From an uncultured Clostridia bacterium (GTDB lineage: Bacteria > Bacillota > Clostridia > TANB77 > CAG-508): DNA of 64,000 nt. The translations under genes and the position numbers were made by a program. The notes beneath the pieces were generated by a model. It worked only from the letters and a program-made list of their open reading frames with translations, searched no databases and was not told the origin of the DNA. Positions 44,761-54,429 of the stretch are shown in pieces. Positions within the stretch are counted from its first letter, which is position 1, and each line of letters opens with the position of its first letter. The stretch spans positions 67,226-131,225 of the forward strand of contig CAPYID010000001.1 of the NCBI GenBank assembly GCA_948739805.1. Direction: 5' to 3'.

Positions 44761-46050
44761 GTGAAGAAAATAGCCATAATAGGAGCAGGGTATTCAGGAT
44801 TGGCGTGTGCTAAGAAATTATTAGAAAAGGAGTATACAGTTACAATATTTGAGGAACAAGACGAAATTGGAGGAATGGCAAGATGTATAAGTAGAAATGG
44901 ATATATAATTGATAAGCATTATAGACACATATTTCAAAGTGATACATATATGATAAATTTACTAAATGAGATGGGATTAAATCAAGAATTGCAATGGTTA
45001 GATACTAGAATGGCATATTATTCAAGTGAGGGATTATATGAATTTGGAACACCACTATCATTATTAAAATATAAACCTTTAAATTTTATACAAAAAATAA
45101 AATTTGGGTTATCAATTATCAATTTGAAATTTATAAAAAATTACAAAGATATAGAAAAGTACACAGCAAAAGAATGGTTTGTAAAAAGATATGGAGTAAG
45201 TATTTATAACAAAGTATGGGAACCACTAATGAATGGAAAATTCCAGAATGAAAAAGAAAAAGTATCTATGGCATGGTTATGGGGAAAAATAAATCTAAGA
45301 AGCACTAATGGAACTATGAAGGGAGAAAAATTAGGTTATTTAAATGGTAGCTGGAAAAAATTAAATGATAGATTATATTCATATTTAATCGAAAATAAAT
45401 GTATTATAAAATTACAAGAAAAAGTTGAAAAAGTATATAAAAGTGAAAACAAATATATAATTGAAACAGATAAAAATAAATATGAAGAATTTGATGAGGT
45501 AGTAAGTACATTACCATATAATATAATGGAAGAAATTTTTAATGATATTTTAGACGATAACGAAATAGAAAAGATAAAACAAATGAAATATATGTCAGCA
45601 AAAACTTTATTAATTAATAGCAGAAAAAGCATATCTCCATATTATTGGATTAATGTAGGAGATAATTCTATTCCTTTTGTAGGTATAATTGAACATACCA
45701 ATATGGTAGACAAAACAAATTATAATTCTGAAAACATAATATATATATCAAATTATCTTGATAAAAATGATGAAAAATATAAAATGTCAGCTAAAGAATT
45801 GGTAGAATTATATTTACCATATTTAAAAAAGATAAACCCAAATATCGATTTAAATGGTATAATAAGTGCAGAAACATTTGAAGAGGAATGTGCACAACCT
45901 GTAATGAAGACTAACTACAGTAAAGATAAATTAGATAATAGATTATCATCAGGTGTATACATAGCAAATATGTCTCAGATTTATCCAGAAGATAGAGGTA
46001 TGAATTATGCCATAAAATTAGGATATGACATAGCAGAGTTAATAAATTAA
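44761..46050 (+). CDS. FAD-dependent amine-oxidase-like oxidoreductase
   Basis: 429 residues from GTG 44761, with AGGAGG upstream. FAD motif AIIGAGYSGLACAKKLL near residue 5, then FEEQDEIGGMARC (the second conserved block) and a C-terminal SSGVYIANMSQIYPEDRGMNYAI (about 402-425) are typical for protoporphyrinogen-oxidase/UDP-galactopyranose-mutase-like proteins. With the glycosyltransferase-like gene upstream it may act on a cell-surface sugar. Family membership is clear, substrate is not. Confidence 0.8.
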   Translation: MKKIAIIGAGYSGLACAKKLLEKEYTVTIFEEQDEIGGMARCISRNGYIIDKHYRHIFQSDTYMINLLNEMGLNQELQWLDTRMAYYSSEGLYEFGTPLSLLKYKPLNFIQKIKFGLSIINLKFIKNYKDIEKYTAKEWFVKRYGVSIYNKVWEPLMNGKFQNEKEKVSMAWLWGKINLRSTNGTMKGEKLGYLNGSWKKLNDRLYSYLIENKCIIKLQEKVEKVYKSENKYIIETDKNKYEEFDEVVSTLPYNIMEEIFNDILDDNEIEKIKQMKYMSAKTLLINSRKSISPYYWINVGDNSIPFVGIIEHTNMVDKTNYNSENIIYISNYLDKNDEKYKMSAKELVELYLPYLKKINPNIDLNGIISAETFEEECAQPVMKTNYSKDKLDNRLSSGVYIANMSQIYPEDRGMNYAIKLGYDIAELIN

Positions 46051-46062
46051 AGGAGGACAAGA

Positions 46063-46734
46063 ATGGTAAAAGTATTATTTGTATGTCTAGGAAATATATG
46101 TAGATCTCCAATGGCAGAATATATATTTAAAGATATTATAAAAAGACAGGGAATAGAAGAAATTCATATTGACTCTGCTGCAACAAGTAGCGAAGAAATA
46201 GGGAACTCTATTCATTATGGAACTAGAAATAAATTAAAAGAAATGAATATAGAGTATGGAAATCATTTTGCAAGACAAATAACAAATAATGATTATGAGC
46301 AATTTGATTATATAATAGGCATGGAAGAAAAAAATATAAATGATATAAAGAAGATAGTAGGCAAAGACAATAAAAATAAAGTTTATAGATTATTAGATTT
46401 TTCTAAAAATCCAAGAGATATTGCAGACCCATGGTACACAGGTGATTTTGATAAAACTTATGATGATATTGTAGAAGGATTAGAGGCATTTTTAAATTAT
46501 TTAAGGCAAGAAAAAGAAGTACTATTAAATAAAAAAATATTAGAAAAATCTTTACCAGGTTATTTAGAAAACGATTTAAAAAACTTAAAAGAGGGGATAA
46601 AGAACAATGTTACCTATTTGGATTGTTTAATAAATGAATTGCAGGGTTCAGTGAATAGTGCATTTGTAGATGGCGATATATCAGAAGAACAATGTGATTA
46701 CTTTTATAGAAAATATATAAGAATGGAGATATAA
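46063..46734 (+). CDS. low-molecular-weight protein tyrosine phosphatase with C-terminal extension
   Basis: 223 residues, longer than the usual 150-160. The P-loop is VCLGNICRSPMAE (C-x5-R-S) near residue 7, and DPWYTGDFDKTYDDI carries the general-acid aspartate near 122. The extra 70 residues end in LINELQGSVNSAFVDGDISEEQCDYFYRKYI, a helical block that seems to exist as a small separate protein in other gut bacteria (recalled, not searched). It may dephosphorylate a tyrosine kinase that controls polysaccharide synthesis, in line with its neighbours. Confidence 0.85.
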   Translation: MVKVLFVCLGNICRSPMAEYIFKDIIKRQGIEEIHIDSAATSSEEIGNSIHYGTRNKLKEMNIEYGNHFARQITNNDYEQFDYIIGMEEKNINDIKKIVGKDNKNKVYRLLDFSKNPRDIADPWYTGDFDKTYDDIVEGLEAFLNYLRQEKEVLLNKKILEKSLPGYLENDLKNLKEGIKNNVTYLDCLINELQGSVNSAFVDGDISEEQCDYFYRKYIRMEI

Positions 46735-46736
46735 AA

Positions 46737-46805
46737 TGGTGGATTTTACTAATTGTAATATAAATAAATTTAAATATTATGGAGGAAAAAACGGAGGCAA
46801 AATAT
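46737..46805 (+). pseudogene. N-terminal stub interrupted by the dapB fragment
   Basis: ATG overlapping the phosphatase stop begins MVDFTNCNINKFKYYGGKNGGKIW and then runs into reverse-strand dapB sequence. Style and spacing suggest that it was the start of the next gene of the operon, possibly a HipA-like or phosphotransferase gene, but too little is left to name it. Confidence 0.4.
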
Positions 46806-47224
46806 GGTACAGAGTTAACTGCTACATCACACACACGCTTGGTAAAATCTTTCATGCTTGTCAGAAAATTATAAGCCTGAAAAACAGGTATATCTGTTTC
46901 AGATTTCATATGCAAGATGAGTGATTCATCCAGTTTAGGGGTTCCAACAACTAAGGGGATTTTAAAATCAGATGCGATATAATAATAAATTGTTCCCGCA
47001 ATTGTCGGATTTGATACATCAATAATTAGTCCAGGCTTTTGGTTTTCAAAAAAATCATAAATTTTCTTAAAATTGTCAGCCTCAAACACAGGAAAATCAT
47101 ACTGATTTTCATTACGACCGAACCCCCCGCAGACCTTCCAGTTGGGATGCTGATTAACTAAATCGACAATCCGCCTCCCAAATTTACCTGTACAACCAGA
47201 CACAAAAACATTTACTTCTTTCAT
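46806..47224 (-). pseudogene. dapB: truncated dihydrodipicolinate reductase (dapB) fragment, foreign
   Basis: Begins with AAAGGAG and ATG at 47224, MKEVNVFVSGCTGKFGRRIVDL (nucleotide-binding loop), PGLIIDVSNPTIAGTIYYYI and VGTPKLDES. It keeps about 140 of 240-250 residues: after VAVNS the sequence leaves the family at the 46806 junction. GC content is clearly above the neighbours and codon 18 is CGG (47171-47173), the second of two unshifted CGG codons in the window. A horizontal fragment that is probably not functional. Confidence 0.75.
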
Positions 47225-47424
47225 AGAACAAAACTCCTTTCGAAATAAAAAAATTATAGAGTAACCATTGTGCAATTCAATGAACTACACAAAATTGCCT
47301 TGAAACATTAATTATTATATTACATAATTTATGTAAACACAAGAAAAATATAACAATTTTTCAGTTGCTAATTATATTATTTTATGATATTATATCAATA
47401 CTATAAAAAATTTTAGGAGAGATA

Positions 47425-50127
47425 ATGAAAAGATTAGTTGTTATTGATGGAAATAGTATTATGAATAGAGCCTTTTATGGAATTATCGGAAATAGGGTAT
47501 TAAGAACAGAAGATGGAACATATACAAATGGAGTATATGGGTTTTTAGCAATAATGTTTAAGATATTAGAAGATTTAAAACCAGAATATTTAGCAGTAGC
47601 ATTCGATTTAAAAAAACCTACCAAAAGGCACCTAATGTATGCAGAATATAAAGGAACAAGGCATGCAATGCCAGAAGAACTTGTAGCACAAATGCCAATA
47701 ATAAAAGAAATTCTAAATGCAATGAATATTACTATAATTGAAAAGGAAGGATATGAAGCAGATGATATTTTAGGAACACTTGCAAAAAGAGCAGAAAAAA
47801 AAGGCATAGCAACAACTATTCTTTCTGGAGATAGAGATACACTTCAACTTGCAAGCAAAATGATTACCATAAGAATTCCACATACAAAAGCAGGTAAAAC
47901 AGAGGAAGAAGATTTTAACTCAGCAAAAGTCTTAGAAGCTTATGGCGTAACACCAAAAGGAATGATTGAAGTAAAAGGATTAATGGGAGATAAATCTGAC
48001 AATATCCCAGGAGTTCCAGGAGTAGGAGAAAAAACAGCAATAGGATTAATAAAAAAATATAGAAATATAGAAAACTTATACAAAGCGATAGAAGAAGGCA
48101 CAGCAGACGAAAAAGGAAAATTAAGAGAAAATCTAGAAAATAATAAAGAATTAGCAATACTTTCAAAAACTTTAGGCACTATAGACACAAAAGTTCCAAT
48201 CGAAAAAAGATTAAAAGATTTAGAAATAAAAGAATGGGATAAGCAAAAAGTATTAGAAGAATTTAAAACACTTAAATTCAAAAAATATATAGAAAAATTT
48301 GAACTTGATAAAATTGAAGGGGAACAAGTAAAACGACAGAATATAGAGGAACTGTTTGATAAAAAATACATAACAAATGTTACTGAAATAGAAGAATTAA
48401 AAAATAATATAATTAAACAAAAACAAATGATATATCTTTTTGAAACTAAAGAGCTATTCAACTATCAAAGTATAATTAATATGGAAATTAGTAATATATA
48501 TATTTTTAACGAAGGAACTTCATACAAAATAGAAAAAAGCCTTTTAAATAATCTAAAAGACATATTTGAAGATGAGAGTGTAAAAAAGATAGGGTATAAG
48601 CAAAAAAAAGATTATATTCTACTTAAAGAACAAAATATAGAAATAAATAATATCTACTTTGATGTAGAAATATCAAGTTATTTATTAGATTCAAATGTTG
48701 GGAAATATGTGCTAGAAAGATTAGCAGAAAAATATTTAAACATAGACATAAACAATATAGCTAAAAACGATAATAGTGATGTACAACTAAATTTATTTGA
48801 TAATATGCAAGAAGCGAATAAAAACGATAATATAGAATACCTATTAAAAGTATATATAATATCAAAATTATATGAAATAACAAATAAGCTATTAATAGAA
48901 AAAAATCTTATTGATTTATTTAATAATATAGAAATGCCATTAGAAAAAGTATTAGCTGATATGCAGTGTAATGGAATACTTGTCGATAAACAAGAACTTA
49001 TAAATTATGGAGAATTATTAAAACAAGAACTAACAAAATTAACAGAAGACATCTACAAGATATCAGGACAAGAATTTAATATTAATTCACCAAAGCAACT
49101 AGGAAAAGTTTTATTTGAAGATTTAAAACTTACAACATATAAGAAAACCAAAAGTGGATATTCTACAGATGTAGAGACTTTAGAAAAAATCAAAAATGAG
49201 CATCCAGTAATTGAAAAGATTTTAGAATATAGGCAAATAGCGAAACTACTTACAACATATGTTGAAGGGCTTTTACCATATATTAACACTAATACAGGAA
49301 GAATACATTCATATTTTCACCAAACAGTTACAGCAACAGGGAGACTAAGTAGTTCAGACCCAAATTTACAAAGTATACCTACAAAATTTGAATCTGGAAA
49401 AAAACTTAGAGAAGTATTCAAGCCACAAAAAGGATATATATATGTTGATGCAGACTATTCGCAAATTGAACTTAGAGTTCTTTCACATGTGGCTCAAGAC
49501 GAAACTTTGATAAATTCATTTAAAAATGGAGAAGATATACATAAACAAGTAGCTTCTCAAGTATTCAATACACCACTAGAAGAAGTAACAAAAGAACAAA
49601 GAAGTCATGCAAAAGCAGTAAACTTTGGAATAGTGTATGGTATCAGTGATTATGGATTATCTGAGCAAATTGGAGTTCCAGTAAAAGTTGCAAAACAATA
49701 TATACAAAACTATTTTGAGAAATATCCGCAAATAAAAAAATTTGAAGAAGAAATAATAGAAAAAGCTAAAAAAGAAGGATATGTAGATACTTTGTATGGA
49801 AGAAGAAGATATATTCCAGAAATAAATTCAAATAGCTATATGGTAAGACAATTTGGTGTTAGAATTGCAACAAATACACCAATACAAGGAACAGCAGCAG
49901 ATATAATGAAAATAGCAATGATAAATGTATATAATAGGATAAAAAAGGAAAAATTAAAAACAAAAATAGTATTACAAATTCATGATGAATTACTTTTAGA
50001 AGCACCAATAGAAGAAAAAGAGCAAGTAAAAAAACTATTAAAAACAGAAATGGAAAATGCTGTACCATTACTTGTTCCGCTAACTGCAGAAGTTTCAGAA
50101 GCAAGCAACTGGGAAGAATGTAAGTAA
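47425..50127 (+). CDS. polA: DNA polymerase I
   Basis: 900 residues; TTAGGAGAG start. N-terminal 5'-3' exonuclease (about 1-290: VIDGNSIMNRAFYG, YEADDILGTLAKRA, GDRDTLQLAS, GDKSDNIPGVPGVGEKTA). The middle 3'-5' exonuclease domain (300-490) keeps the fold but lacks the usual metal acidic residues, as in many Bacillota. Polymerase: TGRLSSSDPNLQSIP, DADYSQIELRVLSHVA, RSHAKAVNFGIVYG, LQIHDELLLE. It works in lagging-strand maturation and repair. Over 2.7 kb there is no CGG codon. Confidence 0.97.
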   Translation: MKRLVVIDGNSIMNRAFYGIIGNRVLRTEDGTYTNGVYGFLAIMFKILEDLKPEYLAVAFDLKKPTKRHLMYAEYKGTRHAMPEELVAQMPIIKEILNAMNITIIEKEGYEADDILGTLAKRAEKKGIATTILSGDRDTLQLASKMITIRIPHTKAGKTEEEDFNSAKVLEAYGVTPKGMIEVKGLMGDKSDNIPGVPGVGEKTAIGLIKKYRNIENLYKAIEEGTADEKGKLRENLENNKELAILSKTLGTIDTKVPIEKRLKDLEIKEWDKQKVLEEFKTLKFKKYIEKFELDKIEGEQVKRQNIEELFDKKYITNVTEIEELKNNIIKQKQMIYLFETKELFNYQSIINMEISNIYIFNEGTSYKIEKSLLNNLKDIFEDESVKKIGYKQKKDYILLKEQNIEINNIYFDVEISSYLLDSNVGKYVLERLAEKYLNIDINNIAKNDNSDVQLNLFDNMQEANKNDNIEYLLKVYIISKLYEITNKLLIEKNLIDLFNNIEMPLEKVLADMQCNGILVDKQELINYGELLKQELTKLTEDIYKISGQEFNINSPKQLGKVLFEDLKLTTYKKTKSGYSTDVETLEKIKNEHPVIEKILEYRQIAKLLTTYVEGLLPYINTNTGRIHSYFHQTVTATGRLSSSDPNLQSIPTKFESGKKLREVFKPQKGYIYVDADYSQIELRVLSHVAQDETLINSFKNGEDIHKQVASQVFNTPLEEVTKEQRSHAKAVNFGIVYGISDYGLSEQIGVPVKVAKQYIQNYFEKYPQIKKFEEEIIEKAKKEGYVDTLYGRRRYIPEINSNSYMVRQFGVRIATNTPIQGTAADIMKIAMINVYNRIKKEKLKTKIVLQIHDELLLEAPIEEKEQVKKLLKTEMENAVPLLVPLTAEVSEASNWEECK

Positions 50128-50139
50128 GGAGAAAGAATA

Positions 50140-50700
50140 TTGAACAAAAAGAAGAGGACAATATTGATAATTATATTAATAATATTATTAATATTGATAA
50201 CATTAAAAGCAATAAATATTGAAAACATAGTATTAAAACACATATATACAAAGCAATATGAAGAATGTATTTATAAGTGTTCAGAAGAATGTGAAATTGA
50301 CCCCTTATTAATACTTGCCATAATAAGAGTTGAAAGTAATTTTAAAGAAGACAGTATTTCATTAAGTCAAGCAAAAGGATTAATGCAATTAATGGATTCA
50401 ACAGCAGACGAACTAGCAACAAAACTAAACATGAACGAAGACTATGATATATTCAATGCAGAAACTAATATAGAACTAGGAACAACATATATGTCTAATC
50501 TATTAACATACTACAACAACAATTTGTATCTGGCATTAGCTGCATATAATGCAGGAATAGGAAATGTAAATAAATGGATAGAAAAAGGGACAATAAAAAA
50601 AGATGGTTCAGATATAGAAAATATACCATTCAAAGAAACAAGAAATTATGTTAGAAAGGTGTTACGAGATTATAGAATTTATAGTAAGTTATATGGCTAG
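50140..50700 (+). CDS. soluble-lytic-transglycosylase-like protein
   Basis: 186 residues, TTG start after AAGGAG. One N-terminal membrane anchor (TILIIILIILLILITLKAI), then the SLT domain: RVESNFKEDSISLSQAKGLMQLM with the catalytic glutamate near residue 66 and AAYNAGIGNVNKWI near 130. It cleaves peptidoglycan strands on the outside of the membrane. It follows polA by 12 bases. Confidence 0.9.
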   Translation: MNKKKRTILIIILIILLILITLKAINIENIVLKHIYTKQYEECIYKCSEECEIDPLLILAIIRVESNFKEDSISLSQAKGLMQLMDSTADELATKLNMNEDYDIFNAETNIELGTTYMSNLLTYYNNNLYLALAAYNAGIGNVNKWIEKGTIKKDGSDIENIPFKETRNYVRKVLRDYRIYSKLYG

Positions 50701-50821
50701 TTGAAAAATAATTGCTCTTTGGCATTGTTGTTCTGCAAAAGAAAATCCTTTGGCGTACACAAGCACGCCTCTGGTATTTCTTTCTTGAACGCCTAGCCAA
50801 ATAACAATTCTTTTCCAACTA
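50698..50821. repeat. long imperfect inverted repeat (124 bases)
   Basis: The arms TAGTTGAAAAATAATTG (50698) and CAATTCTTTTCCAACTA (50805-50821) pair almost fully. Further pairing leads through CTTTGGC...TTGGC(T) to the centre GGCGT-ACACAAGC-ACGCC. It fills most of the 163-base space between the transglycosylase and yqeK. It may be a strong two-way terminator, a small MITE or an RNA; the outer arms with several internal mismatches favour a folded RNA or MITE. Confidence 0.6.
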
Positions 50822-50863
50822 ATGTCTTATAAATGATGAAAAGGAATAGGAATAAGATTAAAA

Positions 50864-51457
50864 ATGGATAATTTAGAAGAACAAATAAATAAAGATATAA
50901 AAGAAAGATTAACAGAGCATAGATACAATCATTCAATAGGAGTAATGAAAAAGGCAGAGGAGTTAGCAAAATTTTATGGATTAGATAGTAAAAAAGCAAG
51001 ATTAATAGGGTTAGTACATGATATAGCAAAACAGATGAAACCATTAGAAATAAAAGAATACATATCAAAATATAATTTAGAACTTGATGACATAGAAAAG
51101 TCAAATACAGAACTCATACATGCAAAAATTGGTGCAGATATAAGTAAAAGAAAATATAATTTTGATGACCAAATGGTAAATGCAGTAAAATATCATACAA
51201 CAGGGCATCCAAATATGGATATGATGGCAAAGGTTATATTCATAGCAGATAAAATAGAAGAAAATAGAGATTATGAGGGAGTAGAAGAAAAAAGACAATT
51301 AGCATACCTAAATATAGACAAAGCAATAATAGAAACAATAGATTATACAACAAAAGATAGTATAAATAGAGGAAAAATGATACATACAGATTCGATTGAT
51401 ACAAGAAACCATTTATTAGAAAAAATTAATTATAAAACAAAATTAACTAAAATTTAG
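50864..51457 (+). CDS. yqeK: YqeK-family HD-domain Ap4A hydrolase
   Basis: 197 residues. HD motifs: HRYNHSIGVMKKAEELA near residue 19, GLVHDIAKQM near 48 (HD), HAKIGADI near 85 and KYHTTGHP near 108. The pattern and length match YqeK, which splits diadenosine tetraphosphate symmetrically. It is often next to nadD or ribosome silencing genes, which are not here. No signal or membrane part. Confidence 0.88.
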   Translation: MDNLEEQINKDIKERLTEHRYNHSIGVMKKAEELAKFYGLDSKKARLIGLVHDIAKQMKPLEIKEYISKYNLELDDIEKSNTELIHAKIGADISKRKYNFDDQMVNAVKYHTTGHPNMDMMAKVIFIADKIEENRDYEGVEEKRQLAYLNIDKAIIETIDYTTKDSINRGKMIHTDSIDTRNHLLEKINYKTKLTKI

Positions 51458-51591
51458 CCATATAATTATCCTATCTGAAAATATTTAATTATATTATGAA
51501 TTAACTTTAAATAATTATAAATTAATAGAATAAAACCTCAAATTACGAATAAAATAATAAGAAAAATGATTGGACATGTAAGAGGTAATTT

Positions 51592-52689
51592 ATGATTATT
51601 GATATGGGTTATTGGAATAAAGTTATTAGAAGAATTATAGGACTAGCATTAACTATTGTAGGGATATGTTTAGCGATTAAACTTTCAGTATTTTATACAC
51701 CTTTTTTAATAGCAATAGCAATAGCAATGCTAATAGAACCTTTAATAAAATGGACATCTAAAAAAACAAAACTAGAAAGAAAAAAGACTGCAATAATAGT
51801 ATTGGTTTTAGTATTTGCAATAATTATAGGGATATTAGTTTTAGGAATAACAACTCTAATTTCTGAAGCTTCTAATCTATTATCAGGATTAAATGGATAT
51901 ATAGACATTGCATATGCAAAAGTACAAGAATTAACGCAATATGTTAAATTTGATGGATTTGAAAATAAAGAAGAAATAAATACAATTCTTCAAAATGCAA
52001 CAAGAAATTTACTAGATACAGTATCAAATATTATTACCAGTTTTTTACAGTCCATATTAAGTGCAGTAACATCACTTCCAGAAATAGGAATTTATACAGT
52101 AATTACAATTATTGCCACATATTTTATGTGTACAGATAGATTATATATGTTAGACCAATTAGAACATCATTTGCCTAAAAGTTGGGTAAGAAAAATAGGA
52201 ATACATGTTAGAGAAATAGCCTCATATCTAGGAAACTATTTAAAAGCTGAATTTATATTAATAGGAATTGATTTCTTAATTGTTTTAGTTGGTTTACTTG
52301 CAATGAACTTTTTCGGTTTTAACATAGAATATCCTTTACTTGTAGCATTAGGAATTGGATTTGTAGATGCTTTACCTTTAGTAGGTTCAGGTACAGCAAT
52401 GGTTCCTTGGGCAGTAGTATCTGCACTAAATGGAGACTTAAGATTAGCAATTTCAATATTAGTTCTATTCGCAATAATAATTATTGTAAGGCAATTATTA
52501 GAACCCAAAATTGTAAGTTCACAAATAGGAATTCACCCAATATTTACATTAATATCAATGTATACAGGATATAAATTTATAGGCGTGTTAGGAATGTTAA
52601 TAGGACCTATTATACTTATTATACTAAAAAGTATTTTTGGAAGATTAATTGATAAGGGAATACTAAAAACAATTTTCGACAGAAGGTAA
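51592..52689 (+). CDS. AI-2E/YtvI-family membrane protein
   Basis: 365 residues with seven to eight membrane helices. The final region (ALGIGFVDALPLVGSGTAMVPWAVVS near 255 and EPKIVSSQIGIHPIFTLISMYTGYKFIGVLGMLIGPI near 305) is the conserved AI-2E/PerM signature. The overall shape fits YtvI, whose role is not settled (substrate export, or sporulation in some Bacillota). Transcribed alone; 134 bases upstream are AT-rich with no gene. Confidence 0.85.
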   Translation: MIIDMGYWNKVIRRIIGLALTIVGICLAIKLSVFYTPFLIAIAIAMLIEPLIKWTSKKTKLERKKTAIIVLVLVFAIIIGILVLGITTLISEASNLLSGLNGYIDIAYAKVQELTQYVKFDGFENKEEINTILQNATRNLLDTVSNIITSFLQSILSAVTSLPEIGIYTVITIIATYFMCTDRLYMLDQLEHHLPKSWVRKIGIHVREIASYLGNYLKAEFILIGIDFLIVLVGLLAMNFFGFNIEYPLLVALGIGFVDALPLVGSGTAMVPWAVVSALNGDLRLAISILVLFAIIIIVRQLLEPKIVSSQIGIHPIFTLISMYTGYKFIGVLGMLIGPIILIILKSIFGRLIDKGILKTIFDRR

Positions 52690-52755
52690 TTGACAATTAT
52701 TTTACTATGTAATAATATTAGAAATATAAAAATAGAGTAATGGAGATAATAAAAG

Positions 52756-53163
52756 ATGTTTTTAATAATTTGGTTTAGTGCCTCAATATATTTGATTGTA
52801 GCAGGAGTATACAAACAATATAAACATTATAAAAAAAGAAATCTAGATGGATTTCAAGAAACTACAGGTTATGTTGTGGATTACAAAAGAAATGAAAGAT
52901 ATAATATAGAATATGACAGACTACAAGTAACTTTTTCGTCTATTATTGAATATGAGGTAAATGGAAATAAATATAGATTAGTTAGAGATGTGTCGAGTTC
53001 TTTTAAGCAAAAATTAGGTAAAAAGATAAGAGTTATGTATAATCCAAATATTCCAACAGATTCAATTATAAAAAATGATTTTTCAGCAATAGTTGTTATA
53101 ATTGGAGGAATTTTCCTTTTTATAATAGGAGTAATAATGTTTATAAAAATGTTAGTGAATTAA
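52756..53163 (+). CDS. DUF3592-like membrane protein
   Basis: 135 residues with two membrane helices, near the N-terminus and at the end (IVVIIGGIFLFIIGVIMFI). Between them lies a soluble beta-rich part: GYVVDYKRNERYN, IIEYEVNGNKYRLVRDV, KIRVMYNPNIPTDSII, the usual DUF3592 order. Function unknown. Confidence 0.75.
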   Translation: MFLIIWFSASIYLIVAGVYKQYKHYKKRNLDGFQETTGYVVDYKRNERYNIEYDRLQVTFSSIIEYEVNGNKYRLVRDVSSSFKQKLGKKIRVMYNPNIPTDSIIKNDFSAIVVIIGGIFLFIIGVIMFIKMLVN

Positions 53164-53266
53164 AATATTTATGGTAAAAAAGAATTGGATGCATAGTTTT
53201 TTCTACTTTTTTTATAATTTTACTATATATTGGCATTAGAATTCTTGCAAAAATAAGGAGAGAAAA

Positions 53267-54427
53267 ATGTATTATTTAAAATTATTTGATGAAGATTTAA
53301 TTTCATTTAATATGGATAATAAATTAGGACTAAATATAACAGATATAAAAATATTAAGTAACAATAAAAAAATATTTCCAGTTAGGCTACAAGATAAAAT
53401 TAATGAAGAAACAATAGAAGATTTTATTAAGTCTAGAATTATTCCTAAAAATAGAGCATTTGTACATACAATACTAGAATCAGTAGGATTAAATATTAAT
53501 GATAAAAAATCTATTATTGATGTTAGTAAAGGACTTTCATTAACTGATTGTTATTGGGTAGTACAAGATAAAACACTAAAATTTGCTAATTATAATTTGT
53601 TTGACAATGATTTTTCTAAAGTACTATCATTAATAGCCTTTACAGGGTATTCATCAAAAATAAAAGACTTAATAACGTCTCCAGAATTCGCTACAAATGG
53701 AATGCTACCAAAAGCATGGAGAAAAATTAATAATGAAATATACTTATTTAAGGGAAGTACAGCTTCTTATAATTATGCAAATACTGGATTTGAGCCATAT
53801 TGCGAATTTTATGCTAGTCAAGTTGCAACAAAAATGGGAGTTGAGCATATAGATTATAATTTAAGCAAATGGAAAAACACTCTATCATCAACATGTAAAC
53901 TATTTACTAGCAAAAATATTTCATATGTACAAATAGGAGATGTAGTATCATACGGTGGTATAAAAAAAGTATATGAATATGTAAAAGGTCTAGGATTTGA
54001 AGAAAAATTTATTAATATGATTTTATTTGATGCAATATGTATAAATATAGATAGACATTATGGAAATTTTGGATTATTAAGAGATAATCATACTGGAGCG
54101 TTTATTGACTTTGCACCAATATTTGATAATGGTGAAAACTTATTATCAAAAGCTATACCTAATGTTTTTGATAATAAAGAAGAATTTAAAAAATATATTG
54201 AGAAAAACGAAATAAATATATCATATTATGGAGTAAGTTATGATGATTTAGTAAAAGAATTTTGTAATAAAACAAATATAAAAACACTTAGAAGGTTATT
54301 AGACTTTAAATTAAAAAAACATAGTAGTTATAATCTACCAACAAACAGATTAGAGTGTTTAAATTATATGATTCAAGAAAGAGCAAAGAGATTTATAAAT
54401 ATTATAAACGAAAAAGAGAATAGTTAA
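53267..54427 (+). CDS. HipA-like kinase domain protein
   Basis: 386 residues after GGAGAG. The central region (about 150-300) has the HipA catalytic signs: FKGSTASYNYANTGFEPYCEFYASQVATK, FDAICINIDRHYGNFGLLRD (catalytic NxDRHxxN) near 262 and FIDFAPIFDNGENLL (DFG-like) near 285. There is no HipB-like partner, so it is not a normal toxin-antitoxin pair. It overlaps nothing; PriA starts 2 bases after its stop. It probably phosphorylates a protein. Confidence 0.78.
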   Translation: MYYLKLFDEDLISFNMDNKLGLNITDIKILSNNKKIFPVRLQDKINEETIEDFIKSRIIPKNRAFVHTILESVGLNINDKKSIIDVSKGLSLTDCYWVVQDKTLKFANYNLFDNDFSKVLSLIAFTGYSSKIKDLITSPEFATNGMLPKAWRKINNEIYLFKGSTASYNYANTGFEPYCEFYASQVATKMGVEHIDYNLSKWKNTLSSTCKLFTSKNISYVQIGDVVSYGGIKKVYEYVKGLGFEEKFINMILFDAICINIDRHYGNFGLLRDNHTGAFIDFAPIFDNGENLLSKAIPNVFDNKEEFKKYIEKNEINISYYGVSYDDLVKEFCNKTNIKTLRRLLDFKLKKHSSYNLPTNRLECLNYMIQERAKRFINIINEKENS

Positions 54428-54429
54428 TT

